A DNA stretch of 64,000 nt, taken from the NCBI RefSeq assembly GCF_024979235.1, contig NZ_JANLCM010000002.1, positions 434,001 through 498,000 on the forward strand. Reading direction: 5' to 3'. The stretch comes from Herbiconiux aconitum (lineage in GTDB: Bacteria > Actinomycetota > Actinomycetes > Actinomycetales > Microbacteriaceae). Under the pieces are notes generated by a model. It had not been told where the DNA came from, did no database searches, and was given only the letters and a program-made list of their open reading frames with translations. Within the stretch, counting starts at the first letter, position 1, and every line of letters starts with the position of its first letter. This document shows positions 33,782 through 42,458 of this stretch, in pieces. Both the position numbers and the translations under genes were made by a program.

Positions 33782-35308
33782 CTAGTGGGCGATCACCGGC
33801 TCGGGGGCGGCATCCGTCGCGGCCGCGGCGGGGGAGTGCGAGAGCGAGAGCCCCTGCCCCTTGCGGCGGAACAAGAGGGCAGCCAGCACCGCGCCGAACG
33901 CGAAGAAGCCGGCGCCCCACCAATACGCGGTGGAGTAGCTGGCGATGGCGGCGTCGGCCGCCACCTGGGCGGTGGCCGGCCCGTTCGAGGCGATGAAGTC
34001 GGCTGCGGCGGTGGCCGCGAGCGTGTTGAGCAGGGCCGTGCCGATCGACCCGCCCACCTGCTGGCTGGTGTTGACCATCGCCGAGGCGACGCCGGCGAAT
34101 TGCCGGTCGACGCCGAGCGTCGCGGTCTGCATCGCAGCCGGCATGATCGACCCCATGCCGAACCCGAGGATCATCAGGGGCGGCAGGATGTCGGCCGCGT
34201 AGACGCTGTCGAGGTTGAGGTGGGTGAGGTAGATCATGCCCGACATCGCCACCAGCATGCCGAAGGGCACCATGATCTTCGGCCCGAAGCGGGGCACGAA
34301 GATGTTGGTCGAGAGCTGCGCCGCGAGCACGAGCATGCCGATCATCGGCAGGAACGACAGACCCGTCTGGATGGGGGAGTACCCGAGTGACGCCTGCAGG
34401 TAGTAGGTCACGAACAGGAAGATGCCGAACATTCCCGCGCCCGCGATCAACACGGAGCTGTAGGCCGCGCCGCGGTTGCGGTCGAGCACGATGGAGAGCG
34501 GGAGCAACGGATGCGCCGCGCGGCGCTGCCAGAGCACGAAGGCGATCAGCAACACGCCGCTCGCGGCAAGGAACCCCCAGGTCAGCGGCGAATCCCAACC
34601 GTCGGTCTCGGCGTTCGAGAAACCGTAGACCAGCGAGAACAGGGCGCCGGAGACGAACAGGGTGCCCGGGATGTCGAGCTTCGGCCGCGGCCCGGTGCGC
34701 GTGAGGCTCGTGACGAGGATGGCCGCACCGATGACCGCGACCACGGCGATGACGACGTTGATGTACAGGTTCCAGCGCCAGTCGAACGCCTCGGTGAGGA
34801 AACCGCCGAGCAGGAGGCCCACCGCTCCACCCGCGCCTGCGATGGCGCCGAAGACGCCGAAGGCGCGGGCGCGCTCCTTCGGGATGGTGAAGGTGGTGGT
34901 CAGCACGGCCAAGGCGGTCGGCGCGAGCAGGGCGCCGAAAGCCCCCTGCAGGGCGCGCGCGGCGACCAGCGTGCCGAAGCTGTCGGCGGCGCCACCGAGG
35001 GCGGAGGCGACGGCGAACCCGATCAGTCCGATGATGAAGGTGCGCTTGCGGCCGATCAGGTCGGAGAGGCGCCCGCCGAGCAGCAGCAGGCTGGCGAAGG
35101 CGAGGGAGTAGGCGGTGATGATCCACTGACGGTCGCCGTCGGAGAACCCGAGGTCGGCTTGAGCGGCGGGGAGGGCGATGTTCACGACGGTGGCGTCGAG
35201 CACCACCATGAGCTGCGCGAGGGCGACGGTGACCAGGGTCCACCAGCGGCGGCTGGAGACCGTGGGAGCGCCGACGGGAGCGGCGTTGTCGGAAGGATTC
35301 TGAGGCAT
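33782..35308 (-). CDS. DHA2-family MFS drug exporter
   Basis: A 508-residue protein with about fourteen helices, the DHA2 (EmrB/QacA-like) pattern. MVVLDATVVNIALPAAQADL in helix 1, LGGRLSDLIGRKRTF in the loop between helices 2 and 3, and GAGGAVGLLLGGFLTE in helix 5 are family motifs. It exports hydrophobic compounds using the proton gradient. A -10-like TATAGT on the minus strand (35316-35321) lies seven bases before the ATG, so the mRNA is probably leaderless. It diverges from a TetR gene, the usual repressor arrangement. Confidence 0.92.
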   Translation of the reverse strand: MPQNPSDNAAPVGAPTVSSRRWWTLVTVALAQLMVVLDATVVNIALPAAQADLGFSDGDRQWIITAYSLAFASLLLLGGRLSDLIGRKRTFIIGLIGFAVASALGGAADSFGTLVAARALQGAFGALLAPTALAVLTTTFTIPKERARAFGVFGAIAGAGGAVGLLLGGFLTEAFDWRWNLYINVVIAVVAVIGAAILVTSLTRTGPRPKLDIPGTLFVSGALFSLVYGFSNAETDGWDSPLTWGFLAASGVLLIAFVLWQRRAAHPLLPLSIVLDRNRGAAYSSVLIAGAGMFGIFLFVTYYLQASLGYSPIQTGLSFLPMIGMLVLAAQLSTNIFVPRFGPKIMVPFGMLVAMSGMIYLTHLNLDSVYAADILPPLMILGFGMGSIMPAAMQTATLGVDRQFAGVASAMVNTSQQVGGSIGTALLNTLAATAAADFIASNGPATAQVAADAAIASYSTAYWWGAGFFAFGAVLAALLFRRKGQGLSLSHSPAAAATDAAPEPVIAH

Positions 35309-35392
35309 GAGGAAGACTATATACGGTACTGGGCAGTTTCGGATCTATTCGGTCTAGAATTAACCCGAACGTCAGGAAAGGAGATCGCCGCA

Positions 35393-36073
35393 ATGACGCA
35401 GAACGATTTCGACGACGCATCCGAGGCCACCGCATCCGCTGCCCCCTCGCCGGAGGTGCCCGAGCAGGTCAAGCTCGGCCGCAAGCGCGACCACACGCGC
35501 GATCCCGAGATCCTGGAGGCCGCACTCGACGTGCTGGCCGAAGAGGGGTACGACGGGATGACCATCGACATGGTGGCCGCCCGTGCCAAGGCCGGAAAGG
35601 CGACGCTCTACCGTCGCTGGGCCTCGAAGGGCGAGCTCGTGGTCGACGCCGTGGCCTGCATGAAGAAGAACGACCTGCAGCCCGATCGGCTGCCCGACAC
35701 GGGCACTCTCCGCGGCGACCTCGTCGGCATGATCAAGCAGCGGTCGATCGCCGATGCTGAGCGCAAACTCCAGATCATGGGCGGTCTGATGTCGGTGCTC
35801 TCGCGCTCACCCGAGATGTCGGAGGTGATCCACGCCGCCATCATCGAACCCCGCGTCGAGGCGAACCGGGTCCTCCTGCGCCGGGCGCTCGACCGTGGTG
35901 AGATCGCACCGGACTGCGACATCGACACACTGGCTCTGGTGTCGCCCTCGATGGCGTCGTATCGCACACTGGTGCTGAAGAAGCCGGTCGACCGCGAATT
36001 CCTGATCTCGGTGATCGACGGTGTCATCCTGCCGGCGGCGGGCATCCGATCGCCGTCGTCTGCTACCGCCTGA
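35393..36073 (+). CDS. TetR-family transcriptional regulator
   Basis: A 226-residue TetR protein with a 30-residue acidic N-terminal extension. The helix-turn-helix lies around residues 50-85 (DGMTIDMVAARAKAGKATLYRRWASKGEL), followed by the C-terminal domain of the TetR_C_16-like helix type. It is divergent from the DHA2 exporter and probably represses it. AAAGGAGA is a strong ribosome-binding site; a -10-like TAGAAT is at 35355-35360, overlapping the second copy of a tandem TTCGGATCTA / TTCGGTCTA direct repeat (35338-35356). The 3' end overlaps the convergent SDR gene by 11 bases. Confidence 0.9.
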   Translation: MTQNDFDDASEATASAAPSPEVPEQVKLGRKRDHTRDPEILEAALDVLAEEGYDGMTIDMVAARAKAGKATLYRRWASKGELVVDAVACMKKNDLQPDRLPDTGTLRGDLVGMIKQRSIADAERKLQIMGGLMSVLSRSPEMSEVIHAAIIEPRVEANRVLLRRALDRGEIAPDCDIDTLALVSPSMASYRTLVLKKPVDREFLISVIDGVILPAAGIRSPSSATA

Positions 36074-36884
36074 CCATCGCCGAACTGCGGTCCCAGAGCG
36101 CCGCGGCCAAGGCCGGATCGTCGACGCCCTTCTTCAGGCGCGCCGGTTTGCGTTTCGCGAAGTAGCCGCCGCTCGGCCAGTCGAGATCGGGGGTGGTGGT
36201 GGCGAGCCACACCAGTGTGTCGGCGCCCTTGGCGGGCGAGAGGATGACGCGGTTGAGCACCGAGCCGTACATCACTCGCAATCCGCTCTGCGATCCGGCT
36301 GAGAAGCTGGTGGCCACCACCCCGGGGTGGAATGCGGCCGAAGAGATGCCCCGATCGTGGAAGCGCTTGTGCAGTTCCCGGGTGAACAGGATGTTCTCGA
36401 GCTTGGCGTTGCCGTACGCGAGTTCGGGTCGGTAACGGCGCCGGGATTCGAGGTCGTCGATGTCGAAGTCGCTGTAGAGGCGGTGCGCGACGCTGGAGGT
36501 GGCGATGACCGTGGCCCGGCTCTCGGCCAGCCGGTCGGCCAGCAGCATGGTGAGCAGGAACGGCGCCAGGTGGTTCACCTGGAAGGTCTTCTCGTGGCCG
36601 TCGACGGTTCCTTCCCGCGGCCCCATCAGGCCACCGGCGTTGTTGGCGAGCACGTCGATGCGCGGGTAGCGGGCGAGCAACTGCCCGGCCAGCTCGCGCA
36701 CGTCGTCGAGGCGGGCGAAGTCGGCGGTGAACGAGGCCGCGCCGAGCTCGGCGGCCACCGCGGCCGTCTTGTCGGCCGAGCGTCCGATAACGACGACCTC
36801 CTCGCCCTGGCGGGAGAGTTCGCGCGCCGCGGCGGCTCCGATCCCGTCGCTCGCCCCGGTGATCACGACCGTCCTGCCCGCCAT
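36063..36884 (-). CDS. SDR-family oxidoreductase
   Basis: A 273-residue short-chain dehydrogenase. TVVITGASDGIGAAAAREL (cofactor), LANNAGGLMG, the Ser of ATSSVAHRL and YGNAKLENILF (catalytic Tyr-x-x-x-Lys) are all present. It resembles retinol-dehydrogenase/oxidoreductase-like SDRs; the substrate is unknown. A -10-like TAGTCT lies six bases before the ATG on the minus strand, so translation is likely leaderless. It stands alone and its end overlaps the convergent TetR gene. Confidence 0.92.
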   Translation of the reverse strand: MAGRTVVITGASDGIGAAAARELSRQGEEVVVIGRSADKTAAVAAELGAASFTADFARLDDVRELAGQLLARYPRIDVLANNAGGLMGPREGTVDGHEKTFQVNHLAPFLLTMLLADRLAESRATVIATSSVAHRLYSDFDIDDLESRRRYRPELAYGNAKLENILFTRELHKRFHDRGISSAAFHPGVVATSFSAGSQSGLRVMYGSVLNRVILSPAKGADTLVWLATTTPDLDWPSGGYFAKRKPARLKKGVDDPALAAALWDRSSAMVRR

Positions 36885-36973
36885 GGTCTGAGACTAGCCC
36901 GACTCCCCCGTGTCGGTGGCCGCGACTAGCCTGATGGTGACCTCGAACGGAGGTCGGGCAAGAAGGAGAGCGG

Positions 36974-39900
36974 ATGATCGTCGCCGGCGGAGCAGAGCAC
37001 CCCCAGACGGTGCTCTACAGCGCCACCGACCTCACCGCTGCCGCGAAATGCGAGTTCGCGTTGGTGCGCCGGCTCGACGCGAAGCTCGGTCGCATCCCAC
37101 CGGTCGCCGATGGTGCCGACGCGATGCTCGAACGCGCGGCCCGGTTGGGTGACGCGCACGAGGAGCGCGCACTCGAGGCATTCCGGCGGCGGTTCGGGAC
37201 TTTCGACGGCGTCTCGCCCGCTGGCGTCGCCGAGATCGAGCGGCCCGAACGCACCACCCCCGAGGCGCTGCTCGCGCGGCAGGATGACACGGTCGCGGCC
37301 CTGCGCCGCGGTGCCGACGTGGTGTTCCAGGGCACCTTCTTCGACGGCCGATTCCTCGGCTTCGCCGACTTCCTCGTGCGGGTTCCGGATGCGGCCGGTG
37401 CGGCGGGCGCATCCACCCCGGTGTACGAGGTCTACGACACGAAACTGGCCCGGCATGCGAAGGTCACCGCGCTGCTGCAGGTGGCCGCCTACGCCGACCA
37501 GCTGGAGCGACTCGCTGTGCCCGTCGGTGCGCAGGTGCATCTGCTGCTCGGAGACGGATCGACCTCGACGCACGAGCTGCGCGACATCCTGCCGGTCTAC
37601 CGCGACCGACGCGCGCGCTTGGAGGCGCTGCTCGACGAGCGGTTGACGGCGCCGCCGGTCGAGTGGGGCGACCCCCGTTACACCATCTGCGGCCGCTGCG
37701 AGGTGTGCGCTCCCGAGGTGGAGGCGCATCGCGATCTGCTGCTGGTGGCGGGCATCCGCATCACCCAGCGAACGCGGTTGCGGGATGCCGGCATCACCAC
37801 GATCGATCAACTCGCCGAATCGGAGGGGCAGGTGGCCGACCTGCCCGAGTCGACCCTCGAAGCACTGCGCGACCAGGCGCGCATGCAGGTCGCCGGGCGC
37901 GCGGGCTTGGCGTACCGGGTCTACGATCCGAACGGGTTGGCCGGACTGCCCGTGCCCGATCCCGGCGACATCTTCTTCGACTTCGAGGGCGACCCGCTCT
38001 ACTCCGAGAACGCCGGCCCCGACTGGGGGCTCGACTACCTGTTCGGGGTGGTCGAGCACGCGCCCGCGACCCGTGGTGGCGCCGGCATCGGCGAGACCGT
38101 CTTCCGTCCGTTCTGGGCGCACGATCACGCCGAAGAGAAGGAGGCCCTGCGGGCCTTCCTCGACTATGCGACCGAGCGCCTCCGCGAGCATCCGGGCATG
38201 CACATCTACCACTACGCCAATTACGAGCGGGCCCACCTGCAGTCGCTCACCGCCCGGCACGGCGTCGGCGAGGAGCAGCTCGACGAACTGCTCCGCCGCA
38301 ACGTGCTGGTCGATCTCTATCCCGTGGTGAAGAAGAGCATCCGGGTGAGCTCGCCGTCGTACAGCCTGAAGAAGCTCGAGCCGCTCTACATGGCCGAGCT
38401 CTACCGCAACAGCGAGGTCACCAACGCGGCCGATTCGATCATCGCCTACGTCGACTACGTCGAGCTGCGCGAACGGGGACGAACGGATGCGTCGGCCGCA
38501 CTCGCCGCCGAAGCCCAGTTGCACGAGATCGCCGACTACAACGAGTACGACTGCGTCTCGACCCTGCGACTGCGTGACTGGCTGCTCGCGCGAGGTGCCG
38601 AGAACGGGGTGACCCCGGCAGCCGACGAAGCGCTCTTCGCGGCGAGCGACCTCACGCTCGATGGCGTGGCCGGCGCGTTCGCCGCAACGCCGCCACCCGC
38701 GAACGCGGTGGAGGCGGCCGCCCCCTTCGAACCGAGTGCCCTGCACAAGGCGCTCAGCGCGCGGCTCGACCATGCCGACCCCGCCCACCGCACGGCCGAC
38801 GAGACGGCGATCGCCCTCGCCGCCGCGGCCATCGACTATCACCGCCGCGAAGACAAGTCGTTCTGGTGGGAGCATTTCAACCGGCTCGACCAGCCGGTCG
38901 AGGAATGGGCCGACACGCGCGACGTGCTGGTGGTCACGGCTGGCGTCGTGGAGACGGATTGGTACCGCAGGCCCGGTCAGCGCACCGATCGGCGCGAGGT
39001 GCGCCTGCGAGGGCAGCTCGCGCCCGGAAGCCGGCTCGAACCGGGGGAGACCGGGCGGTTCTTCGTCTACGACCCGCCGCATCCGTGGCCGTCGCCGCGT
39101 TCTCGGGTGAGCGACCGCGTGGCGCACTCGCGCACGTCGCTCCTCGACGTGATCGTTCTGCCGAACGGCGTGACCCAGTATCTCTTCGAGGAGCGTCAGA
39201 CCATGAACGGCGTCGGCTACTCGGCGCTGCCGGTGGCCATCACGCCCTCAGCACCTCCGAAGACGACCTCGTTGCAGATCGCGATCGCGGAGTGGGGGCA
39301 GCAGCTCGCCGATGCGCTGCCGGGCTTCCCGGCCGATGCGGCGCTCGACCTGCTGCGCCGCCGACCGCCGCGGCGGAGCGACGGGCGAGCGCTCGAGCCC
39401 GTGCGCGAAGGCGCGCGCGGGGCGATCGACGGCATCCGCGACTCCTTGCTGGCGCTCGACGACTCCTACCTCGCCGTTCAAGGCCCGCCCGGCACAGGCA
39501 AGACCTATACCGGTGCGCGTGTCGTCGCCGACCTGGTGAATCGGCACGGTTGGACGGTGGGGGTCGTGGCCCAGTCGCACGCCGTGGTCGAGAACATGCT
39601 CGACGCGATCGTGGCGGCGGGCGTGGCACCGGATGCGGTGGGCAAGGCGAGCGAGTCGCCCGACGTGTCGTTCACCCGGCTGCAGCGAGACGGGCTCGGT
39701 TCCTTTCTCGGGCGGGCGCGGGCCGCCGGTTCCGGTTCGGTCATCGGCGGAACGGCGTGGGACTTCACGAACACGGGCCGCGTCGACCGCCGCCAGCTCG
39801 ACCTGCTCGTCGTCGACGAGGCCGGACAGTACTCGCTCGCCAACACCATCGCCGTGAGCGTCGCCGCCCGCAACCTGCTGCTGCTCGGCGACCCGCAGCA

Positions 39901-40636
39901 GCTTCCGCAGGTGACACAGGGCACGCATCCCGAACCCGTCGACACCTCGGCGCTCGGCTGGCTGACCGAAGGGCACGACGTGCTCCCGGCGGAGCTCGGC
40001 TACTTCCTCGATGTGAGCTGGCGGATGCACCCGGCCGTCTGCGAACCGGTCAGCCTGCTCTCCTACGAGGGGGAGCTGCACGCCAAGCTCCCGGCGACCA
40101 CCGATCGCTCGCTCGCGGGGGTCGCGCCCGGTCTGCACCTGCATCCGGTGATGCATCACGGCAACTCGACGGAGTCGGTCGAAGAGGCCGAGAGGGTGAC
40201 GGAGATCGTGCGGGGGCTGATCGGAAGGGAATGGAGCGACCCGGCCGACACCGGAGCGCGTGCCCTCACCGAGACCGACGTCATCGTCGTCGCCGCGTAC
40301 AACGCTCAGGTCGAACGATTGCGGGCCGTGCTGACGGCCGCAGGGCTGCCCGACGTGCCAGTGGGCACGGTCGACAAGTTCCAGGGGCGCGAAGCGGCCG
40401 TGGCCATCGTGTCGCTCGCCGCATCATCCGCCACGGATGTTCCGCGCGGCATCGGCTTTCTGCTCATGAAGAACCGCCTCAACGTCGCGGTGTCCCGCGC
40501 GAAATGGGCGGCCTACCTGGTGTTCTCACCCGAACTGGGTGACCACTTGCCGGTGAATGCGGCCGATCTGGCCACCCTTTCGGCGTTCTTGCGCCTTACG
40601 CGAGAGGCTCCCAGCGCCCCTGAACCTGCCGGGTGA
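36974..40636 (+). CDS. TM0106-type RecB-like nuclease fused to a superfamily 1 helicase
   Basis: A 1220-residue multidomain protein. Residues 1-250: RecB-like nuclease with Asp155 and Lys157 (VYDTKLARHAKVTALLQVAA) and four Cys (Cys26, then CGRCEVC at 239-245), the layout of iron-sulfur nucleases such as Cas4 and AddB. Around 330-520: RNase-H-like exonuclease domain starting DIFFDFEGDPLY. From about 820: helicase with Walker A GPPGTGKTYTG near 837, LLVVDEAGQ, GDPQQLPQ, GTVDKFQGREA and LNVAVSRAK. It probably processes DNA in repair or defence. It stands as a single gene with SD AAGGAG. The 3' end overlaps a small convergent gene by 41 bases. Confidence 0.9.
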   Translation: MIVAGGAEHPQTVLYSATDLTAAAKCEFALVRRLDAKLGRIPPVADGADAMLERAARLGDAHEERALEAFRRRFGTFDGVSPAGVAEIERPERTTPEALLARQDDTVAALRRGADVVFQGTFFDGRFLGFADFLVRVPDAAGAAGASTPVYEVYDTKLARHAKVTALLQVAAYADQLERLAVPVGAQVHLLLGDGSTSTHELRDILPVYRDRRARLEALLDERLTAPPVEWGDPRYTICGRCEVCAPEVEAHRDLLLVAGIRITQRTRLRDAGITTIDQLAESEGQVADLPESTLEALRDQARMQVAGRAGLAYRVYDPNGLAGLPVPDPGDIFFDFEGDPLYSENAGPDWGLDYLFGVVEHAPATRGGAGIGETVFRPFWAHDHAEEKEALRAFLDYATERLREHPGMHIYHYANYERAHLQSLTARHGVGEEQLDELLRRNVLVDLYPVVKKSIRVSSPSYSLKKLEPLYMAELYRNSEVTNAADSIIAYVDYVELRERGRTDASAALAAEAQLHEIADYNEYDCVSTLRLRDWLLARGAENGVTPAADEALFAASDLTLDGVAGAFAATPPPANAVEAAAPFEPSALHKALSARLDHADPAHRTADETAIALAAAAIDYHRREDKSFWWEHFNRLDQPVEEWADTRDVLVVTAGVVETDWYRRPGQRTDRREVRLRGQLAPGSRLEPGETGRFFVYDPPHPWPSPRSRVSDRVAHSRTSLLDVIVLPNGVTQYLFEERQTMNGVGYSALPVAITPSAPPKTTSLQIAIAEWGQQLADALPGFPADAALDLLRRRPPRRSDGRALEPVREGARGAIDGIRDSLLALDDSYLAVQGPPGTGKTYTGARVVADLVNRHGWTVGVVAQSHAVVENMLDAIVAAGVAPDAVGKASESPDVSFTRLQRDGLGSFLGRARAAGSGSVIGGTAWDFTNTGRVDRRQLDLLVVDEAGQYSLANTIAVSVAARNLLLLGDPQQLPQVTQGTHPEPVDTSALGWLTEGHDVLPAELGYFLDVSWRMHPAVCEPVSLLSYEGELHAKLPATTDRSLAGVAPGLHLHPVMHHGNSTESVEEAERVTEIVRGLIGREWSDPADTGARALTETDVIVVAAYNAQVERLRAVLTAAGLPDVPVGTVDKFQGREAAVAIVSLAASSATDVPRGIGFLLMKNRLNVAVSRAKWAAYLVFSPELGDHLPVNAADLATLSAFLRLTREAPSAPEPAG

Positions 40637-40886
40637 CCTGCCAGGCGATCGGCTCCGCCGAGACCCGTGCTCCGTCGATGCCCTGCTCGGCGATCAGGTA
40701 GGCGGCTTCGTCGGTGTCGGCGGTGAAGCGCACGGTGACGCGCGGCGATCCGCCCACGACAGCGATGTCCGACGCCTCGACGGTGGTGAAGTCGGCGATG
40801 GCCTGGGTGAGGGTCGGAAGTACCTCTTCGGGGCGCACGCCCAGTTCGAGGGTTCCGACGATCATGATGACACGGTAGGAGGGCAT
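40596..40886 (-). CDS. Small conserved-looking protein of unknown function
   Basis: A 96-residue soluble protein, MPSYRVIMIVGTLELGVRPEEV, with alternating strands and helices and no Cys. I do not recognise the family. The start at 40886 has a -10-like TACGCT on the minus strand six bases upstream, which favours it over an in-frame ATG at 40910. It overlaps the end of the nuclease/helicase gene by 41 bases and diverges from the SRPBCC gene. Confidence 0.65.
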   Translation of the reverse strand: MPSYRVIMIVGTLELGVRPEEVLPTLTQAIADFTTVEASDIAVVGGSPRVTVRFTADTDEAAYLIAEQGIDGARVSAEPIAWQVTRQVQGRWEPLA

Positions 40887-40921
40887 GGTCCCAGCGTAGG
40901 GGGAAGGCATACGGTGGGCAG

Positions 40922-41413
40922 ATGGAGCTCGTCGAATTCCGTGTCGAGGGGGAGGCTCCCGTTTCGGCGCGACTGGCCTTCAGCCGGGTGGTGCCGCGCG
41001 ACGACCGCACGCTGTTCCGTGGCTACCTCCGGGTACTCCCCGCCGTGGTCGACGTCTCCGACCAGACCGGGCCGTGGAACCATCCCGGCGAGCAGCGCAC
41101 GGTGCACCTCTCCGACGGCGGCGAGTTCCGCGAGGAACTCGTGCGCTTCGCGCCCCCCGACGACCCGGATGCGACGGGACTGTTCGAATACCGTGTCACC
41201 GGATTCACGAAGGCGCTCAGCCGGCTGGTGTCCGACGCCTATTCGAGCTGGCATTTCGAACCCAGCCCGGGTGGATCGGTCATTCGGTGGAGCTACGGCT
41301 TCCGGCCCCTGCCGCGCCGGCGCTTCGTGGTCGAGCGGGTGATCGGTCCGATCTGGCGCCGCTACATGCACCGCTCGATGAAGGAATGCGTGCGCGTCGC
41401 GGCTGGTGCGTGA
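40922..41413 (+). CDS. SRPBCC-fold (polyketide cyclase/START-like) protein
   Basis: A 163-residue protein. The sequence of strands around LREE-like GGEFREELVRFAPP and FEYRVTGFTKALSRLV, followed by SVIRWSYGFRPLP, suggests the SRPBCC helix-grip fold that binds hydrophobic ligands. No enzymatic role can be read. -10-like TACGGT at 40910-40915 lies six bases before the ATG, again leaderless. It starts a short rightward run with the aldo/keto reductase (12-base gap) and the ATP-grasp protein (7-base gap), so the three may form an operon. Confidence 0.7.
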   Translation: MELVEFRVEGEAPVSARLAFSRVVPRDDRTLFRGYLRVLPAVVDVSDQTGPWNHPGEQRTVHLSDGGEFREELVRFAPPDDPDATGLFEYRVTGFTKALSRLVSDAYSSWHFEPSPGGSVIRWSYGFRPLPRRRFVVERVIGPIWRRYMHRSMKECVRVAAGA

Positions 41414-41425
41414 AATCATCGGACG

Positions 41426-42451
41426 ATGAGCTATCTCGCATCCGACGACCGTTACTCGACGTTCCCGTACCGCCGCACCGGCCGGAGCGGATTGCTGCTC
41501 CCCGCGGTGTCGCTCGGCCTCTGGCAGAACTTCGGCGACGCGACTCCGCTCGACACGCAGCGAGCCATCCTGCGCCGTGCCTTCGATCGCGGGGTGACCC
41601 ACTTCGATCTGGCGAACAACTACGGCCCGCCCTACGGCAGCGCCGAGACGAATTTCGGCCGCATCTTCTCCCAGGACTTCCGGCCCTATCGCGACGAACT
41701 CGTGATCTCGAGCAAGGCCGGCTACGACATGTGGCCCGGTCCCTACGGCGATCACGGCTCCCGCAAGTACCTACTGGCCTCTCTCGACCAGTCGCTGGCG
41801 CGGATGGGTCTGGACTACGTCGACATCTTCTACTCGCACCGGGCCGATCCCGACACGCCTCTCGAAGAGACGATGGGCGCGCTGCACACAGCGGTGCAAT
41901 CGGGTCGGGCGCTCTACGCCGGCATCTCGTCGTATTCGCCGGAGCGCACCGTCGAGGCGGCGCGCATCCTGGGCGATCTCGGCACTCCGCTGCTCATCCA
42001 CCAGCCTTCGTACTCGATGTTCAACCGCTGGATCGAAGAAGGATTGCTCGACACGCTGGAAGACCTGGGGGTGGGGTGCATCGCCTTCTCGCCGTTGGCG
42101 CAAGGACTCCTCACCAAGAAGTACCTGGGCGGAATCCCCGCCGAGTCTCGGGCGGCGCGCGAGGGGTCGATGTCACAGCGGATGCTCTCCGACGAGACGC
42201 TGGCCCGCGTGCGTTCCCTCGACGAGATCGCCTCGAGCCGCGGTCAGTCGCTCGCGCAGCTGGCGCTGTCGTGGGCGCTGCGCGACGAGCGGGTGACCTC
42301 GGTGCTGATCGGCGCCTCCTCGGTCGAGCAGCTCGACGACAACCTCGACGCCACGAACGACCTGGCATTCGACGCGGCCGAACTGGCGCGCATCGACGAG
42401 TTCGCAGTGGATGCGGGTATCAATCTCTGGCAGTCCTCCAGCGCGGTCTGA
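41426..42451 (+). CDS. Aldo/keto reductase (glyceraldehyde-3-phosphate reductase-like)
   Basis: A 341-residue NADPH-dependent reductase. The catalytic tetrad is visible as Asp and Tyr in FDLANNYGPPYGSAE, Lys in ISSKAGYDMWPGPYG and His in YSHRADPDTPLEE. KAGYDMWPGPYGDHGSRKYL and the length match the YghZ-type group that reduces L-glyceraldehyde-3-phosphate and methylglyoxal-like aldehydes. The final third has the cofactor loop IGASSVEQLDDNL. It lies 12 bases after the SRPBCC gene. Confidence 0.92.
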   Translation: MSYLASDDRYSTFPYRRTGRSGLLLPAVSLGLWQNFGDATPLDTQRAILRRAFDRGVTHFDLANNYGPPYGSAETNFGRIFSQDFRPYRDELVISSKAGYDMWPGPYGDHGSRKYLLASLDQSLARMGLDYVDIFYSHRADPDTPLEETMGALHTAVQSGRALYAGISSYSPERTVEAARILGDLGTPLLIHQPSYSMFNRWIEEGLLDTLEDLGVGCIAFSPLAQGLLTKKYLGGIPAESRAAREGSMSQRMLSDETLARVRSLDEIASSRGQSLAQLALSWALRDERVTSVLIGASSVEQLDDNLDATNDLAFDAAELARIDEFAVDAGINLWQSSSAV

Positions 42452-42458
42452 GCGCCGG

